DNA from: Polyangiaceae bacterium
GTDB lineage: Bacteria > Myxococcota_A > Polyangia > Polyangiales > Polyangiaceae
Direction of reading: 5' to 3'
Length of the DNA stretch: 64,000 nucleotides
Assembly: GCA_023150915.1 (NCBI GenBank)
Contig: JAKLKA010000022.1
Coordinates: forward strand, 1 to 64,000
Positions 16,838-24,806 of the stretch are shown in pieces. Each line of letters opens with the position of its first letter. Position 1 is the first letter of the stretch. The position numbers and the translations under genes are program-made. The notes under the pieces were generated by a model. The model did not search any database. It saw only the letters and a list, made by a program, of their open reading frames with translations, and was not told the origin of the DNA.

Positions 16838-17501
16838 ACGCTGACACAGTGTCAGGTCGACGCAGCGCTGCTCTTCGCCAACGACCCGAGCTCGGACGTG
16901 GCGACGCTGCGCGCGGCAGGCGTGCACTCGACGGCGGCGAAGCGCATCGTGCAGGCGCGCGCGGGCGCGCAGGGTGTCGCCTTCGCGACGCTCGAAGAGC
17001 TCGACGCCGTGCCCGGCGGCGCTGAAGAAGCTCTCGTCCAAAGGCGCCTCGAGCTGCCCGGCCGGCGCTTCCTCTTCGAGCCCGCGCGAGACGAGGCCAA
17101 GTCACCGGCGGGCAGCAAGTCCGCACAGATCGAGGCCAAGGACATCGACGTCCGCTTCGTAAACGAGATCATGCACCACGAGTTCATGATCGTGGACGGC
17201 CTGCGCGCGAGTGCCTTCTCCGCGCTCGGCGCCGCGCTCATGACCGGCAGCGGCAATGGTCTCGGGCTTCGTGGAAAACTTCCAGGAGATCTGGCAAACC
17301 GGCGAGGCCGCCGGCGACTGCGCGAAGCTGCCCGACGAGGTGCAGCACGGCACGGGCGCGGTGCCGCTGGTCTACGACTCGATGGCGCTGGATCATCAGC
17401 AGGTCACCGCGCTCAAGCAAGCGATCCGCGACGCCTGCCCCGAGGTCGACTCGCAGGACTACCGCGAGCACCCCGAGAAGCACATGACCTGCCCGCGCTG
17501 A
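16838..17501 (+). pseudogene. Phospholipase D-like protein, frameshifted
   Basis: The first frame encodes helical sequence and then the PLD-type motif MHHEFMIVDG followed by ALMTGSGN, typical of HxK-type phosphodiesterase nucleases although the Lys is Glu here. At about 17256 the reading moves to another frame that continues in family style, SGFVENFQEIWQTGEA, and ends at 17501. The loop between TGSxN and the next helix is shortened. One frameshift plus a small deletion probably inactivated the gene; no start with a signal peptide is visible. Confidence 0.6.
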
Positions 17502-17516
17502 ACGACACATTCGGGC

Positions 17517-17843
17517 TCAGCTGCAGCCGAGCGCGAAACCGAGTGCTTTGCACACTTCGACCATCCGTTCGCTGGCGAGCCCGCTCACGCGCCGCCCGAG
17601 CGCGGCCTTCGGAACCGTGACGACGTGATCCAAGTTCACCGCGCAGCGCGCGCGGACCCCGTCGTCCTCGGTCAGCACGACCTCCGTGGGGATCTCGCGG
17701 ATGGTCGAGGTGACCGGCGCCACCGTCACTCGATTCAAGAAGCGAATCGCGGAGGTTCGTGTCAACACGAGGACGGGACGTTGCTTGTCCGGCGCGGGGA
17801 ACCGCACCATGCGGATGTCGCCGCGAGCTACTTCTCCGGCCAT
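17517..17843 (-). CDS. MazF/PemK-type endoribonuclease toxin
   Basis: A roughly 108-residue toxin with the MazF fold: GDIRMVRFPAPDKQRPVLVL, then VTVAPVTSTIR, EVVLTEDDG, CAVNLDHVVTVPKAALG and a C-terminal helix. Family members cleave mRNA at short specific sequences. The start ATG 17843 (MAGEVARGDI) overlaps the antitoxin gene by 16 bases; an upstream start at 17861 is possible. Expression would be controlled with the antitoxin from the palindromic site upstream. Confidence 0.9.
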   Translation of the reverse strand: MAGEVARGDIRMVRFPAPDKQRPVLVLTRTSAIRFLNRVTVAPVTSTIREIPTEVVLTEDDGVRARCAVNLDHVVTVPKAALGRRVSGLASERMVEVCKALGFALGCS

Positions 17844-18061
17844 GCCTGCACCGAGTCCCACGCGTCGAACTCACCCGGCGCGACGGGCTTCCGCTGGTAG
17901 CCTGCTCGGTGCCGTGCCTCGAGCTCGGCCTCGGCGCGCTTGGCCGAGTAGAACGCGACGGCGCGCCGAATCAGCGCAGAGCGGTTGAGCCCGGCGCTAC
18001 GCGCCTCGCGATCGGCCACCCTCAGTGTCTTGTCGTCCATCACGACCTGAATCGTCTTCAC
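17828..18061 (-). CDS. Ribbon-helix-helix antitoxin of the MazF module
   Basis: A 77-residue protein starting at GTG 18061, with a ribbon-helix-helix N-terminus (KTIQVVMDDKTLRVADREAR, NRSALIRRAVAFY) and a C-terminal toxin-binding tail (AGYQRKPVAPGEFDAWDSVQ). The frame is open further upstream but without coding signal, and the start codon coincides with the edge of a perfect operator palindrome. It would bind that palindrome and repress its own operon. Confidence 0.88.
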   Translation of the reverse strand: MKTIQVVMDDKTLRVADREARSAGLNRSALIRRAVAFYSAKRAEAELEARHRAGYQRKPVAPGEFDAWDSVQAWPEK

Positions 18062-18086
18062 ACTGTGGAGCCTACTCCACAGTGTG
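18059..18086. promoter_or_regulatory. Perfect palindromic operator of the MazEF-like operon
   Basis: CACACTGTGGAG and CTCCACAGTGTG are perfect 12-base inverted arms separated by CCTA. The left arm contains the reverse complement of the antitoxin's GTG start codon, so the site spans the start and the immediate upstream region. Ribbon-helix-helix antitoxins bind such paired sites, so autorepression is the likely role. Confidence 0.8.
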
Positions 18087-18356
18087 ATCCACAGCAAGGG
18101 CGCTGCCGCTCGCGGTGCCGCCGCTCTCGCCGGTCCCGCGGGACGCACCGGCGCGCCGATCTCACCGTCGGCGAAGGGGGCGACCGAGGGGTTTCTCGCG
18201 CGCATCCCCGTTCAGTGACGGCCGCTCGGGACATCGACTTGCGAGCGGGCGCCGAGGACGCGTTCCCTCAGCCAAGTGCTGCCCGCGGCGAAGTGACTGG
18301 CCTCCGTCGGGCGATGCACTCCGCGCGCTGAGTTGCACGCCACTCGTCGCCGTGGG

Positions 18357-19391
18357 TCAGCGGCGGGAGGAGAGGCACGCCCGCAGGAGCTCCGCGGCGC
18401 TTTTCTGCCCGGCGAGCTCCTTCGCCAACGCGCCCGACAGAGGGCGGACCGCGGCCATCATCGCGCGGGGCGCTTCGGCAGCCGCGACGGTCAAGGCATC
18501 GGGGTCGTCGTCCGCCAGCATCACTGCCAGCGTGAGCGCTTGCTGGCGATCCTTCGTGGCCTTCTCGGGGAACGCGCGACGCTGGGTGCTCGAGTAGAGC
18601 TTGTGCCAGACCCAACGGCCTGCGTGGGGCACACGCACTGGCACACAATGACCGCCTGCGAGAACTGCCGCGTCGCTGGGCTCCTCGAGCAGGTAGTCGA
18701 AGTGCGGCACGACCTGTCCCGCCCACCCGAGGTCGGCGAGCGCAGCGACCTTGCCGAGGTGCCTGCCCGCGCAGAGGACATCCACGCGCAGGCCGTGTGC
18801 GCCCGGCAGCTTCGCCGACGTGGGCGGTGACTTGGACGACCAGCCGGGGACCGCGTGGAAGCGTAGGCCGGTGGACTGAAGCGCCGGTAGCAGCTCCAGC
18901 GGAAGGTCGAGGTCGAGCGGGTCGAGGCGTGCCAGGTCGATGTCTTGCGTGCGGGCCGCGACGGCGACGACTCCGAGCTCGTTCAACCAGGCCATGAAGC
19001 TGAGCGTGCCCACGAGCACCAACCCGGCCGCAAACGCTCCGCGATTGTGGAGCTCGACCAGCACGCGCGCCGAGGGCTTGTCGGCGACTTGAAAGCCGAG
19101 CTTGCGCAGGGCCGAGATCTGCCGCGACACCCACTCGGAGAGCTCGATGCGTTCCCGCATCGCCTCGAGCGTCGCGCGATCTCCGTCCCGGCAGACGTGC
19201 TCCTCCGACTGCTTTCCAGGAAAAGGGTAGAACACCCGGTACCAGTGCGGCTGGCCCGAGCCGGCGCGCAGTGCGAGGCTCCCGGGAGTCCCCGCAAGCA
19301 GGCGCCCCGCGCCGAGGACGCGCTCTTTCAGCTCGGCGTATTGGGTACGGAACGCGAGCTCCTGGCGGCGGGCGACGAGCCGGGCGGACAA
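18357..19391 (-). CDS. GSU2403-family nucleotidyltransferase-fold protein
   Basis: A 344-residue protein with start TTG 19391, forced by an in-frame TAG two codons upstream. It contains LLAGTPGSLALRAGSGQPHW, YRVFYPFPGKQSEEHV, the nucleotidyltransferase-like stretch LVLVGTLSFMAWLNELGV and ARTQDIDLARLDPLDLDLPL (acidic metal-binding pair DID), and a helical C-terminal half. The layout recalls the GSU2403 family of predicted nucleotidyltransferases related to those of abortive-infection toxins. No antitoxin-like partner is adjacent. Low-GC palindromic DNA lies directly upstream. Confidence 0.75.
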   Translation of the reverse strand: MSARLVARRQELAFRTQYAELKERVLGAGRLLAGTPGSLALRAGSGQPHWYRVFYPFPGKQSEEHVCRDGDRATLEAMRERIELSEWVSRQISALRKLGFQVADKPSARVLVELHNRGAFAAGLVLVGTLSFMAWLNELGVVAVAARTQDIDLARLDPLDLDLPLELLPALQSTGLRFHAVPGWSSKSPPTSAKLPGAHGLRVDVLCAGRHLGKVAALADLGWAGQVVPHFDYLLEEPSDAAVLAGGHCVPVRVPHAGRWVWHKLYSSTQRRAFPEKATKDRQQALTLAVMLADDDPDALTVAAAEAPRAMMAAVRPLSGALAKELAGQKSAAELLRACLSSRR

Positions 19392-19428
19392 GGCCTACCC
19401 AATATATCACAATATTATTGGGTAGGCC
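19392..19428. promoter_or_regulatory. AT-rich 13-base inverted repeat between divergent genes
   Basis: GGCCTACCCAATA and TATTGGGTAGGCC are perfect inverted arms around an 11-base AT-rich spacer TATCACAATAT. It abuts the TTG start of the nucleotidyltransferase gene and lies upstream of the TonB receptor frame. In such GC-rich DNA it stands out. It could be an operator covering a promoter, or the trace of an inserted end. Confidence 0.7.
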
Positions 19429-19560
19429 GCCCGCCGCCTACTCCGCCGCGCTCGGCGGCGAAGACGTGCGCCAGGAGCCGGGCCCATCGTTTGCGCGGTC
19501 GCAGCTCACGACCCGGACCCGGCTGAGGCTCCCCGGCCGGATCACGTCGAGCACGATGCC

Positions 19561-21564
19561 GTGGAGGTCGAAGTGCACGAGGATCCCCGGGGGACGGAGG
19601 CTGCATCGCGGCTGCTCGTCGGACGCCGCGAGCTCGAGCTTCGGCCGCGCCGGCGACCGGCAGATCTGGTGGAGACGGTTCCCGGCGCGTTCGCGGTGCA
19701 GCACGCCGGCGGTGGCAAGGCCGCCCAGTACTTCGTGCGCGGCTTCGACGCGGACCACGGCACGGACGTCGCCTTCTTCGTGGACGGCGTGCCGGTGAAC
19801 CTTCCGAGCCACGGGCACGGGCAGGGCTACACCGACCTCGGCTTCTTGATCCCGGAGCTCGTCATCTACCTGGACGCTCACAAGGGCCCGAACTGGGCGC
19901 GCTTCGGTGACTTCGCCACGGCGGGTGCGATCGACTTCCAGCTGGCGGAGGTCGTTCCAGAGTCGTACGCGAGCGCGCAGGTGGGCCAACACGGCGTCGC
20001 TCGCGGGTTGGTCGTCGCCTCACCCGCGCTGGACGACGATTGGCGCGCCGTCGTCGCCGCGGACGCGAGCGTCCAGGACGGACCGTTCGTCCACTCCGAG
20101 AAGCTCGGGCGCACCAGCCTGTTCGCGCGCAGCACCCACGACCTCGGACCGCGCCAGAAGCTCGCGCTCACGCTGTCCTCGTACGCCGCTCGCTGGCACG
20201 GCTCAGGGCAGATCCCCGCGCGGGCGGTGTGCGGCGAGGGCGAAACCGGGGCGGCGCGCCCGTCCGCGTACGCCGAACCTTGCCTCGACCGCTTCGGCTC
20301 CGTGGATCCGAGCGAGGGCGGCTCGCACGCGCGGCACTCGGCGGCTCTCTCCTACAGGCTGGCTGCGCACAGCTCGGAGCTCACGGCCCTCACCTACGCG
20401 ACGCTCTCGCGCTGGAATCTCTTCTCGAACTTCACGTTCTTCGCGCGTGACCCACAGAACGGGGACGGCATCGAGCAGGTGGACGACCGCACGACGCTGG
20501 GCGGCCACGTCCGCGTGCTCCGCCACCTCCACCATGGGAGGACGCGCTTCGCGGCCGCGTTCGGCGCCGAGCTCCGCGCCGATCTGATCGACAACGCGCT
20601 CTGGGACCAGCGCGAGCGGGAGCGCCTCGGGCAGCGGGTGGGCGCGAGCGTGAGCGAGACGCAGTCGGCGCTGTACGTCGAGGGCGACCTCAGGCTGACG
20701 CCACAGCTGCGCTTCCTGTCAGGCTTGCGCGTGCAGCGCGTCGACGTCCGCGTCGAGGACCGGCTCGAGGACCTGGGCGTGCTGGGCAACCGTACGAGCG
20801 GTGCGCGCGCGGAGTCACTGGCCCTGCCCAAGCTCGGCGTCGTGGTGACGCCGGTCCCGGGCTGGGACCTGTCGGCGCACTACGGTCGCGGCTTCCACTC
20901 CAACGACGCGCGCGGCGCCGTGCGCGCCGCGGGCACGGTGGACCTGCTCACGCCGGCCCTCGGCTACGAGGTAGGCACCCGCGTCGAGCCCTGGCGCGGC
21001 GTGAGCGCGTACGTCAGCGCCTTCCTGCTCGACCTCGACTCTGAGCAGGTCTGGGTCGGCGACGAGGGCACGACCGAAGCGTCCGGCGGCACGCGACGTC
21101 TCGGTCTCGAGCTCGGCGCGCGCGCCAAGCTAGGCGGCTGGCTCTACGCGGACGCCGACCTGACGCTGGCGCGGGCCGGGTACCGTAACGGACCCGAGTC
21201 GGGAAGCCCCGTGCCGCTCGCGCCCACGCGCACCTTCACCGCTGGCATCGGCGTTCGGCACGCGCTCGGCCCGTACACGCCGTTCGGGGCGCTTCGCGTC
21301 AGAGCGCTCGCGGACCGTGCCGCCGTGGAGGAGGGAAGGCTCACCGCCGAGGGCCACACTCTGCTCGATGCGTCGGCTGGCGTGCGCTGGAAGCAGCTCG
21401 AAGCCGGCGTGGACGTGCAGAACGTCACCGACGCGCGCTGGCGCGAGGTCAGCTTCGCGACCGAAAGCCGGCTCGCGTACGAGCCAGCTCCCGTGACCGG
21501 CGTGCACTACACGCCCGGCTGGCCGCGCACCGTGCTGGGGCGAGTCACGCTGTACCTGCCCTGA
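19561..21564 (+). CDS. TonB-dependent outer-membrane receptor lacking its 5' end
   Basis: 667 residues with plug domain (ADLVETVPGAFAVQHAGGGK, FVRGFDADHGTDVAFFVDGV, NLPSHGHGQGYTDLGFLIPE) and a 22-strand-type barrel ending in aromatic TVLGRVTLYLP. Family members import metal chelates, cobalamin or sugars with ExbBD-TonB energy. No signal peptide is present: the open frame runs upstream only to a TAG near 19423 inside the palindrome, with no good start, so secretion sequence and any N-terminal carboxypeptidase-like domain were lost. GTG 19561 is the first usable start but lacks a convincing ribosome site. Probably a non-functional gene. Confidence 0.8.
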   Translation: MEVEVHEDPRGTEAASRLLVGRRELELRPRRRPADLVETVPGAFAVQHAGGGKAAQYFVRGFDADHGTDVAFFVDGVPVNLPSHGHGQGYTDLGFLIPELVIYLDAHKGPNWARFGDFATAGAIDFQLAEVVPESYASAQVGQHGVARGLVVASPALDDDWRAVVAADASVQDGPFVHSEKLGRTSLFARSTHDLGPRQKLALTLSSYAARWHGSGQIPARAVCGEGETGAARPSAYAEPCLDRFGSVDPSEGGSHARHSAALSYRLAAHSSELTALTYATLSRWNLFSNFTFFARDPQNGDGIEQVDDRTTLGGHVRVLRHLHHGRTRFAAAFGAELRADLIDNALWDQRERERLGQRVGASVSETQSALYVEGDLRLTPQLRFLSGLRVQRVDVRVEDRLEDLGVLGNRTSGARAESLALPKLGVVVTPVPGWDLSAHYGRGFHSNDARGAVRAAGTVDLLTPALGYEVGTRVEPWRGVSAYVSAFLLDLDSEQVWVGDEGTTEASGGTRRLGLELGARAKLGGWLYADADLTLARAGYRNGPESGSPVPLAPTRTFTAGIGVRHALGPYTPFGALRVRALADRAAVEEGRLTAEGHTLLDASAGVRWKQLEAGVDVQNVTDARWREVSFATESRLAYEPAPVTGVHYTPGWPRTVLGRVTLYLP

Positions 21565-21606
21565 CTCACTTCTGGTCCAGATCGCCGCCGGCCCAGCCCA
21601 CGCTGC

Positions 21607-21915
21607 TCACGTGCTTGCCGTGTGCGCGTCTGCGACGCTCGCCAGGCCGAGCTCGCGCTTGGCGCGCCAGCGCAGCGAGCGGTCCACCTCCGCCATGAAC
21701 CCGCTCACGACCTTGGCGCAGAGCTTCCGGTCATAGCCGAGCAGGGCGCGCAGACCCCAAGGCAGCGAGCAGATCCAGTGGCGGATGGGCACGCGCGGCA
21801 GGACGCTCTGCTCCAAGTGGACGGCAGTGTCCGCCATCCGAGGCAGGAGGGGCAAAAGCCGCGAGGCGGGGAGCTTGCAAGCCGCGTGCAACTCGAACAA
21901 GCCCGCGCAATGCTC
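21607..21915 (-). pseudogene. IS91-family transposase, N-terminal fragment
   Basis: Minus-strand coding sequence reads PRMADTAVHLEQSVLPRVP, IRHWICSLPWGLRALLGYDR and FMAEVDRSLRWRAKRELG. It matches the region after the zinc-binding domain of IS91-type (Y2 rolling-circle) transposases. The zinc-binding part GFCPSCLGWR is in a different frame, and the catalytic Tyr region is absent. So it is a frameshifted, truncated remnant. Confidence 0.65.
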
Positions 21916-21944
21916 GCGTCGATCCTGATGTGCGGATGGATGCG

Positions 21945-22031
21945 AGGAGTGCGGCCGCGGCCGGCGGCCAGATCGGCGTCGATGATCTCGCGGATGAAGT
22001 CCTTGGGGCGGTCGGCAGTCACGGCGGGCAC
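21945..22031 (-). pseudogene. Glutaminyl-tRNA synthetase N-terminal fragment
   Basis: The minus strand from GTG 22031 reads PAVTADRPKDFIREIIDADL and AAGR, which corresponds to the first residues of bacterial GlnRS (DFIREIIDxDLxxGK before the TRFPPEPNGYLH signature). The signature itself is not reached: the frame changes to TPRIHPHIRIDASI and then into the IS91 fragment. It is a roughly 28-codon piece of glnS. Confidence 0.55.
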
Positions 22032-22103
22032 CTCGGAAGCAACGACCGCGGACTTTAGAGGCTAACGTCGGGGGCGACCACGAGGCCGGGCCCCCGAGAC
22101 GCG

Positions 22104-22317
22104 ACGGCGCGGCCTGACAGACGCCGTTGCTCCACGCCGTGCCGTCGGCCTTGGCAGGATTCGAGCACACGCCGGTTGCCGCGTTGCAAGTTCCTGCGTC
22201 ATGGCACTGATCGCTGGCGCTGCAGACCACCGGAGTCCCGCCGGTGCAGGTGCCGACCTGGCAAGAGTCCGCCTGCGTGCAGGCGTTGCCGTCGTTGCAG
22301 CTGTTGCCGGTGCGGGG
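22104..22317 (-). pseudogene. Cys-rich disulfide-repeat protein fragment
   Basis: In the minus strand the DNA encodes GNSCNDGNACTQADSCQVGT, CTGGTPVVCSASDQCHDAG and CNAATGVCSNPAKADGTAW, a typical unit of long myxobacterial cell-surface repeat proteins. Neither signal peptide nor further units are present. It sits between the glnS fragment and other debris, so it is a one-and-a-half repeat remnant. Confidence 0.6.
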
Positions 22318-22535
22318 CGGACCGCGCGCGAGCTCGAGAAGCTTCGCCCGCCGAGCTGCACGGTCCGGAAAGGTGTCTGCTGCTTCAAGGACGAAGAGAA
22401 GCTCGAAAGGGCGCTCGCGCGGCTCCGCGACAGGAGCCACGACCCGGACGGGGCTGCGCCGCCCTGAAGCGAGCCGAGCCCGCAGGTCGCGCAAGATGTG
22501 ACCTCGGCACGCGCGGCGCGCGCGGACTCACGACA

Positions 22536-22728
22536 CTAGGGCGCCTTGCCTCTCGCAGCCCAAGCGCGGGCTTCGAGCTCGATCGGTGGACGCAAACGTC
22601 GGCGGAGCCGTTCGCCTAGCTCCGTTCGCCGAGTCTGCTCCAGCTTGGCGACCCAGGCCCCGGCCGGGCCCTGCCCGAGCAGGAACGGGTCCCATGAAGC
22701 GCTCGTACGCGTCGGCCTGGAAGAACAT
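22536..22728 (-). pseudogene. SAM-dependent methyltransferase, ends joined by internal deletion
   Basis: From ATG 22728 the first frame gives MFFQADAYERFMG, the typical start of a class I methyltransferase. A one-base change of frame then gives DPFLLGQGPAGAWVAKLEQ and LEARAWAARGKAP-stop, the typical end of the same family. The roughly 200 residues between, with the SAM-binding motif, are missing. A clean internal deletion that also broke the frame explains this. Confidence 0.6.
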
Positions 22729-22792
22729 GAATCCGACCTCTCACCCCCCAAGCTCGCCCAGCTTCGCACGCGCGCATTGCCCGGGCCAGCCG

Positions 22793-23380
22793 CTAAGCAG
22801 GCGCGGCGCGCTGCCCGTGGCTGGCGACCTTGCGGGCGATCGAAGCGGTGGCGCGTGCCAGGTGATCGAAGGCGGCCTGCTGGAACTCGAACACCGTCCT
22901 CCGTGCCAGGACCCGCCCGCCACGCACCTCGATCCAGACTTCCCCGGCTCGGCTCACTGCCTCTCGTAGCGCGTCGTCGAGCCAAGCTCGGCACAGTTCG
23001 GGGTCGGAGGATTCGACCACGAAGATCAGGTCGAAGACCGGATCTCCGGTCGAGACCGGGGACTTGCTCGCCAGCCAGTTCGGCGGCTTTGGATGGATTG
23101 TCATCACGAAGCCTTCCGGATGCTGCACGGGGGCCGTGACGAAGACCTCGTGCTTGCGGCCAGCACGGAGTTCCACGCTTTGGCCATCGATCTCGACCCA
23201 GATCGAGCACGTCACGCCGGGCCAGTCCGGTTCGACTCGAAGCTCGCCACCCAGGCGGGACGCAGCTTCGCTCCAGAGCCGCTGCGTCCTACGGGAGTGC
23301 CAGCGCAGGACCGCGACGAGACCGGCGAACGAGGAGACCACCAAGAGGGTGACTCCGATGACTTCGAGCAAGGTCCTCAT
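22793..23380 (-). CDS. Membrane-anchored hypothetical protein
   Basis: A 195-residue protein starting at ATG 23380 with one N-terminal transmembrane helix (LLEVIGVTLLVVSSFAGLVAVL) followed by a basic stop-transfer (RWHSRRTQRLW) and a mixed alpha/beta cytoplasmic or periplasmic domain with motifs GDPVFDLIFVVESSDPELC and EVWIEVRGGRVLARR. It appears intact with good codon use. I do not recognise the family; it stands alone among fragments. Confidence 0.7.
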   Translation of the reverse strand: MRTLLEVIGVTLLVVSSFAGLVAVLRWHSRRTQRLWSEAASRLGGELRVEPDWPGVTCSIWVEIDGQSVELRAGRKHEVFVTAPVQHPEGFVMTIHPKPPNWLASKSPVSTGDPVFDLIFVVESSDPELCRAWLDDALREAVSRAGEVWIEVRGGRVLARRTVFEFQQAAFDHLARATASIARKVASHGQRAAPA

Positions 23381-23432
23381 CAGCACCGTCTCAGTCTGCT
23401 ACGAGCCCTCGAACTGGAGCGGACGGAACCCG

Positions 23433-23960
23433 CTATTTCGCCTTGCCGACCCGATCGCCCTTGAGCCAGGTGTACTCCTTCATCACTTCGCTCTTGCCGT
23501 CGCGGGAAACTGGTACGTCCTGGAAGATTGGCTCGATTCCCCAGCTCTTCTCGAACAGCGGGCCAACTTGGAGCTGAAAGTGGAGGTGCGGCTCGCTGGA
23601 GTTGCCGGAGTTGCCGCACGAGCCCAGCACCGCCCCGCGCTTCACCTTCTGCGCGTAGGAACAATGAACTGCCAAAACCCACCGAGGGCTAGGGTACGCG
23701 GTCGGCATGGGCTGGTCGAGACTGGCCCCCGAACCGCCGCGGCACGCGCCGAGCATGTCAGTGTGGAAGCGGCCGTCGGATTCCGCCGCGATTTGTTCGC
23801 CGTCGCCGGACCGGGAACCTCGCGGAACTATTCTGAGGTCGTCGAGCTCCTGGGCGATCAAGACGCCGCGCTTTGGCGCGATCGTCTCCGCGAGACGCCT
23901 CGGGCTGCGCCGAAACGCTGGTCGCGGCTGTCACCGCCGCGGCCAGCAAGCTCATCCCTC
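23433..23960 (-). pseudogene. M23 metallopeptidase, truncated
   Basis: The C-terminal half reads GAVLGSCGNSGNSSEPHLHF then QLQVGPLFEKSWGIEPIF, with the HLHF zinc ligand motif of lysostaphin-type endopeptidases that cut peptidoglycan cross-links. A signal-peptide-like start (SLLAAAVTAATSVSA-QPE) lies upstream in a different frame, and the first zinc ligands (HxxxD) and the central strands are missing. A frameshift and deletion are likely. Confidence 0.6.
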
Positions 23961-23983
23961 GCAGATGCGTCCAAGGCATCGTG

Positions 23984-24420
23984 CTACCCGCCTGCCCCCG
24001 TCGCGATGCATGCGCTCAGATACGACTGGTAGCTGGACACCACGGCGCAGCTCGAGGTGGCTCCTCCACAGTCAGCGTCCGTGCAACAGAGCCGCGCGCA
24101 CCGGCCGGTCGGCAGACACACGAGGCCCGGCGCGCAGTCGGGCGCAATCTCGTTCCCAGGGCTGCACGCAGCGCAGATTGGCGCATCGCCCGCGGAGCCA
24201 ACGCACTCGAAGTGGCCCTGGTAGTTGATGCAGTTGCAGAACAAGTTCGGGTTCGTCGGGGCGGGCGAGAGGAGCATGGGGTTGCAGTAGCCGAGGCCGG
24301 CGTAGCAGCTACCTCCTGAGGGGACGGCTGCCTGAGATTCGCAAATCGGGTCCGTTGTCGACCACCCTTCTGGCGGCGAGTCTTGCGAATCCGAGCAGGT
24401 TGGCACGCCGACCAGGCAAC
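23984..24420 (-). pseudogene. C-terminal part of a Cys-rich secreted protein
   Basis: The minus strand encodes a Cys-dense segment with PLLSPAPTNPN-like linkers and stretches such as APICAACSPGNEIAPDCAPG, LVCLPTGRCARLCCTDADC and CAVVSSYQSYLSACI before the stop at 23984. This resembles the end of myxobacterial Cys-rich lipoproteins. Upstream the frame runs into Arg-rich sequence without signal peptide, so the 5' part has been lost or shifted. Confidence 0.55.
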
Positions 24421-24806
24421 CCGATCGCCGCGACGACCGATACAGCACGGGACCGCGCGGTCCCTGGTGGCGAGCGTTCGCCCTCTGATGTCGTCGCCAT
24501 CGCCCATACGCTGAACCCCGCCGGCCGCGACGGCTATGGTCACTCCTTGCGTTACAACGAGCCGGCCCCTCGCCCCGTCGCCGCTGCTGACGGCAGTTGA
24601 CGCGAGCGGCCTCGCGTGGGCGATACGTGCGTTCGAACCAGCGTGTACCTACTCGCACACCCTGATGCCATCGTAGGAGGGGCGGCACCGGGGAACGGCT
24701 TGCACGGGCTCACTCGGCGCGGGTGCGACAGAACCCGTCGCAGCGATCGTCGAACCGGGGTCGACGCATGCGCCGGAGCCGCGACGCGCATGATAATGTT
24801 CATGCG

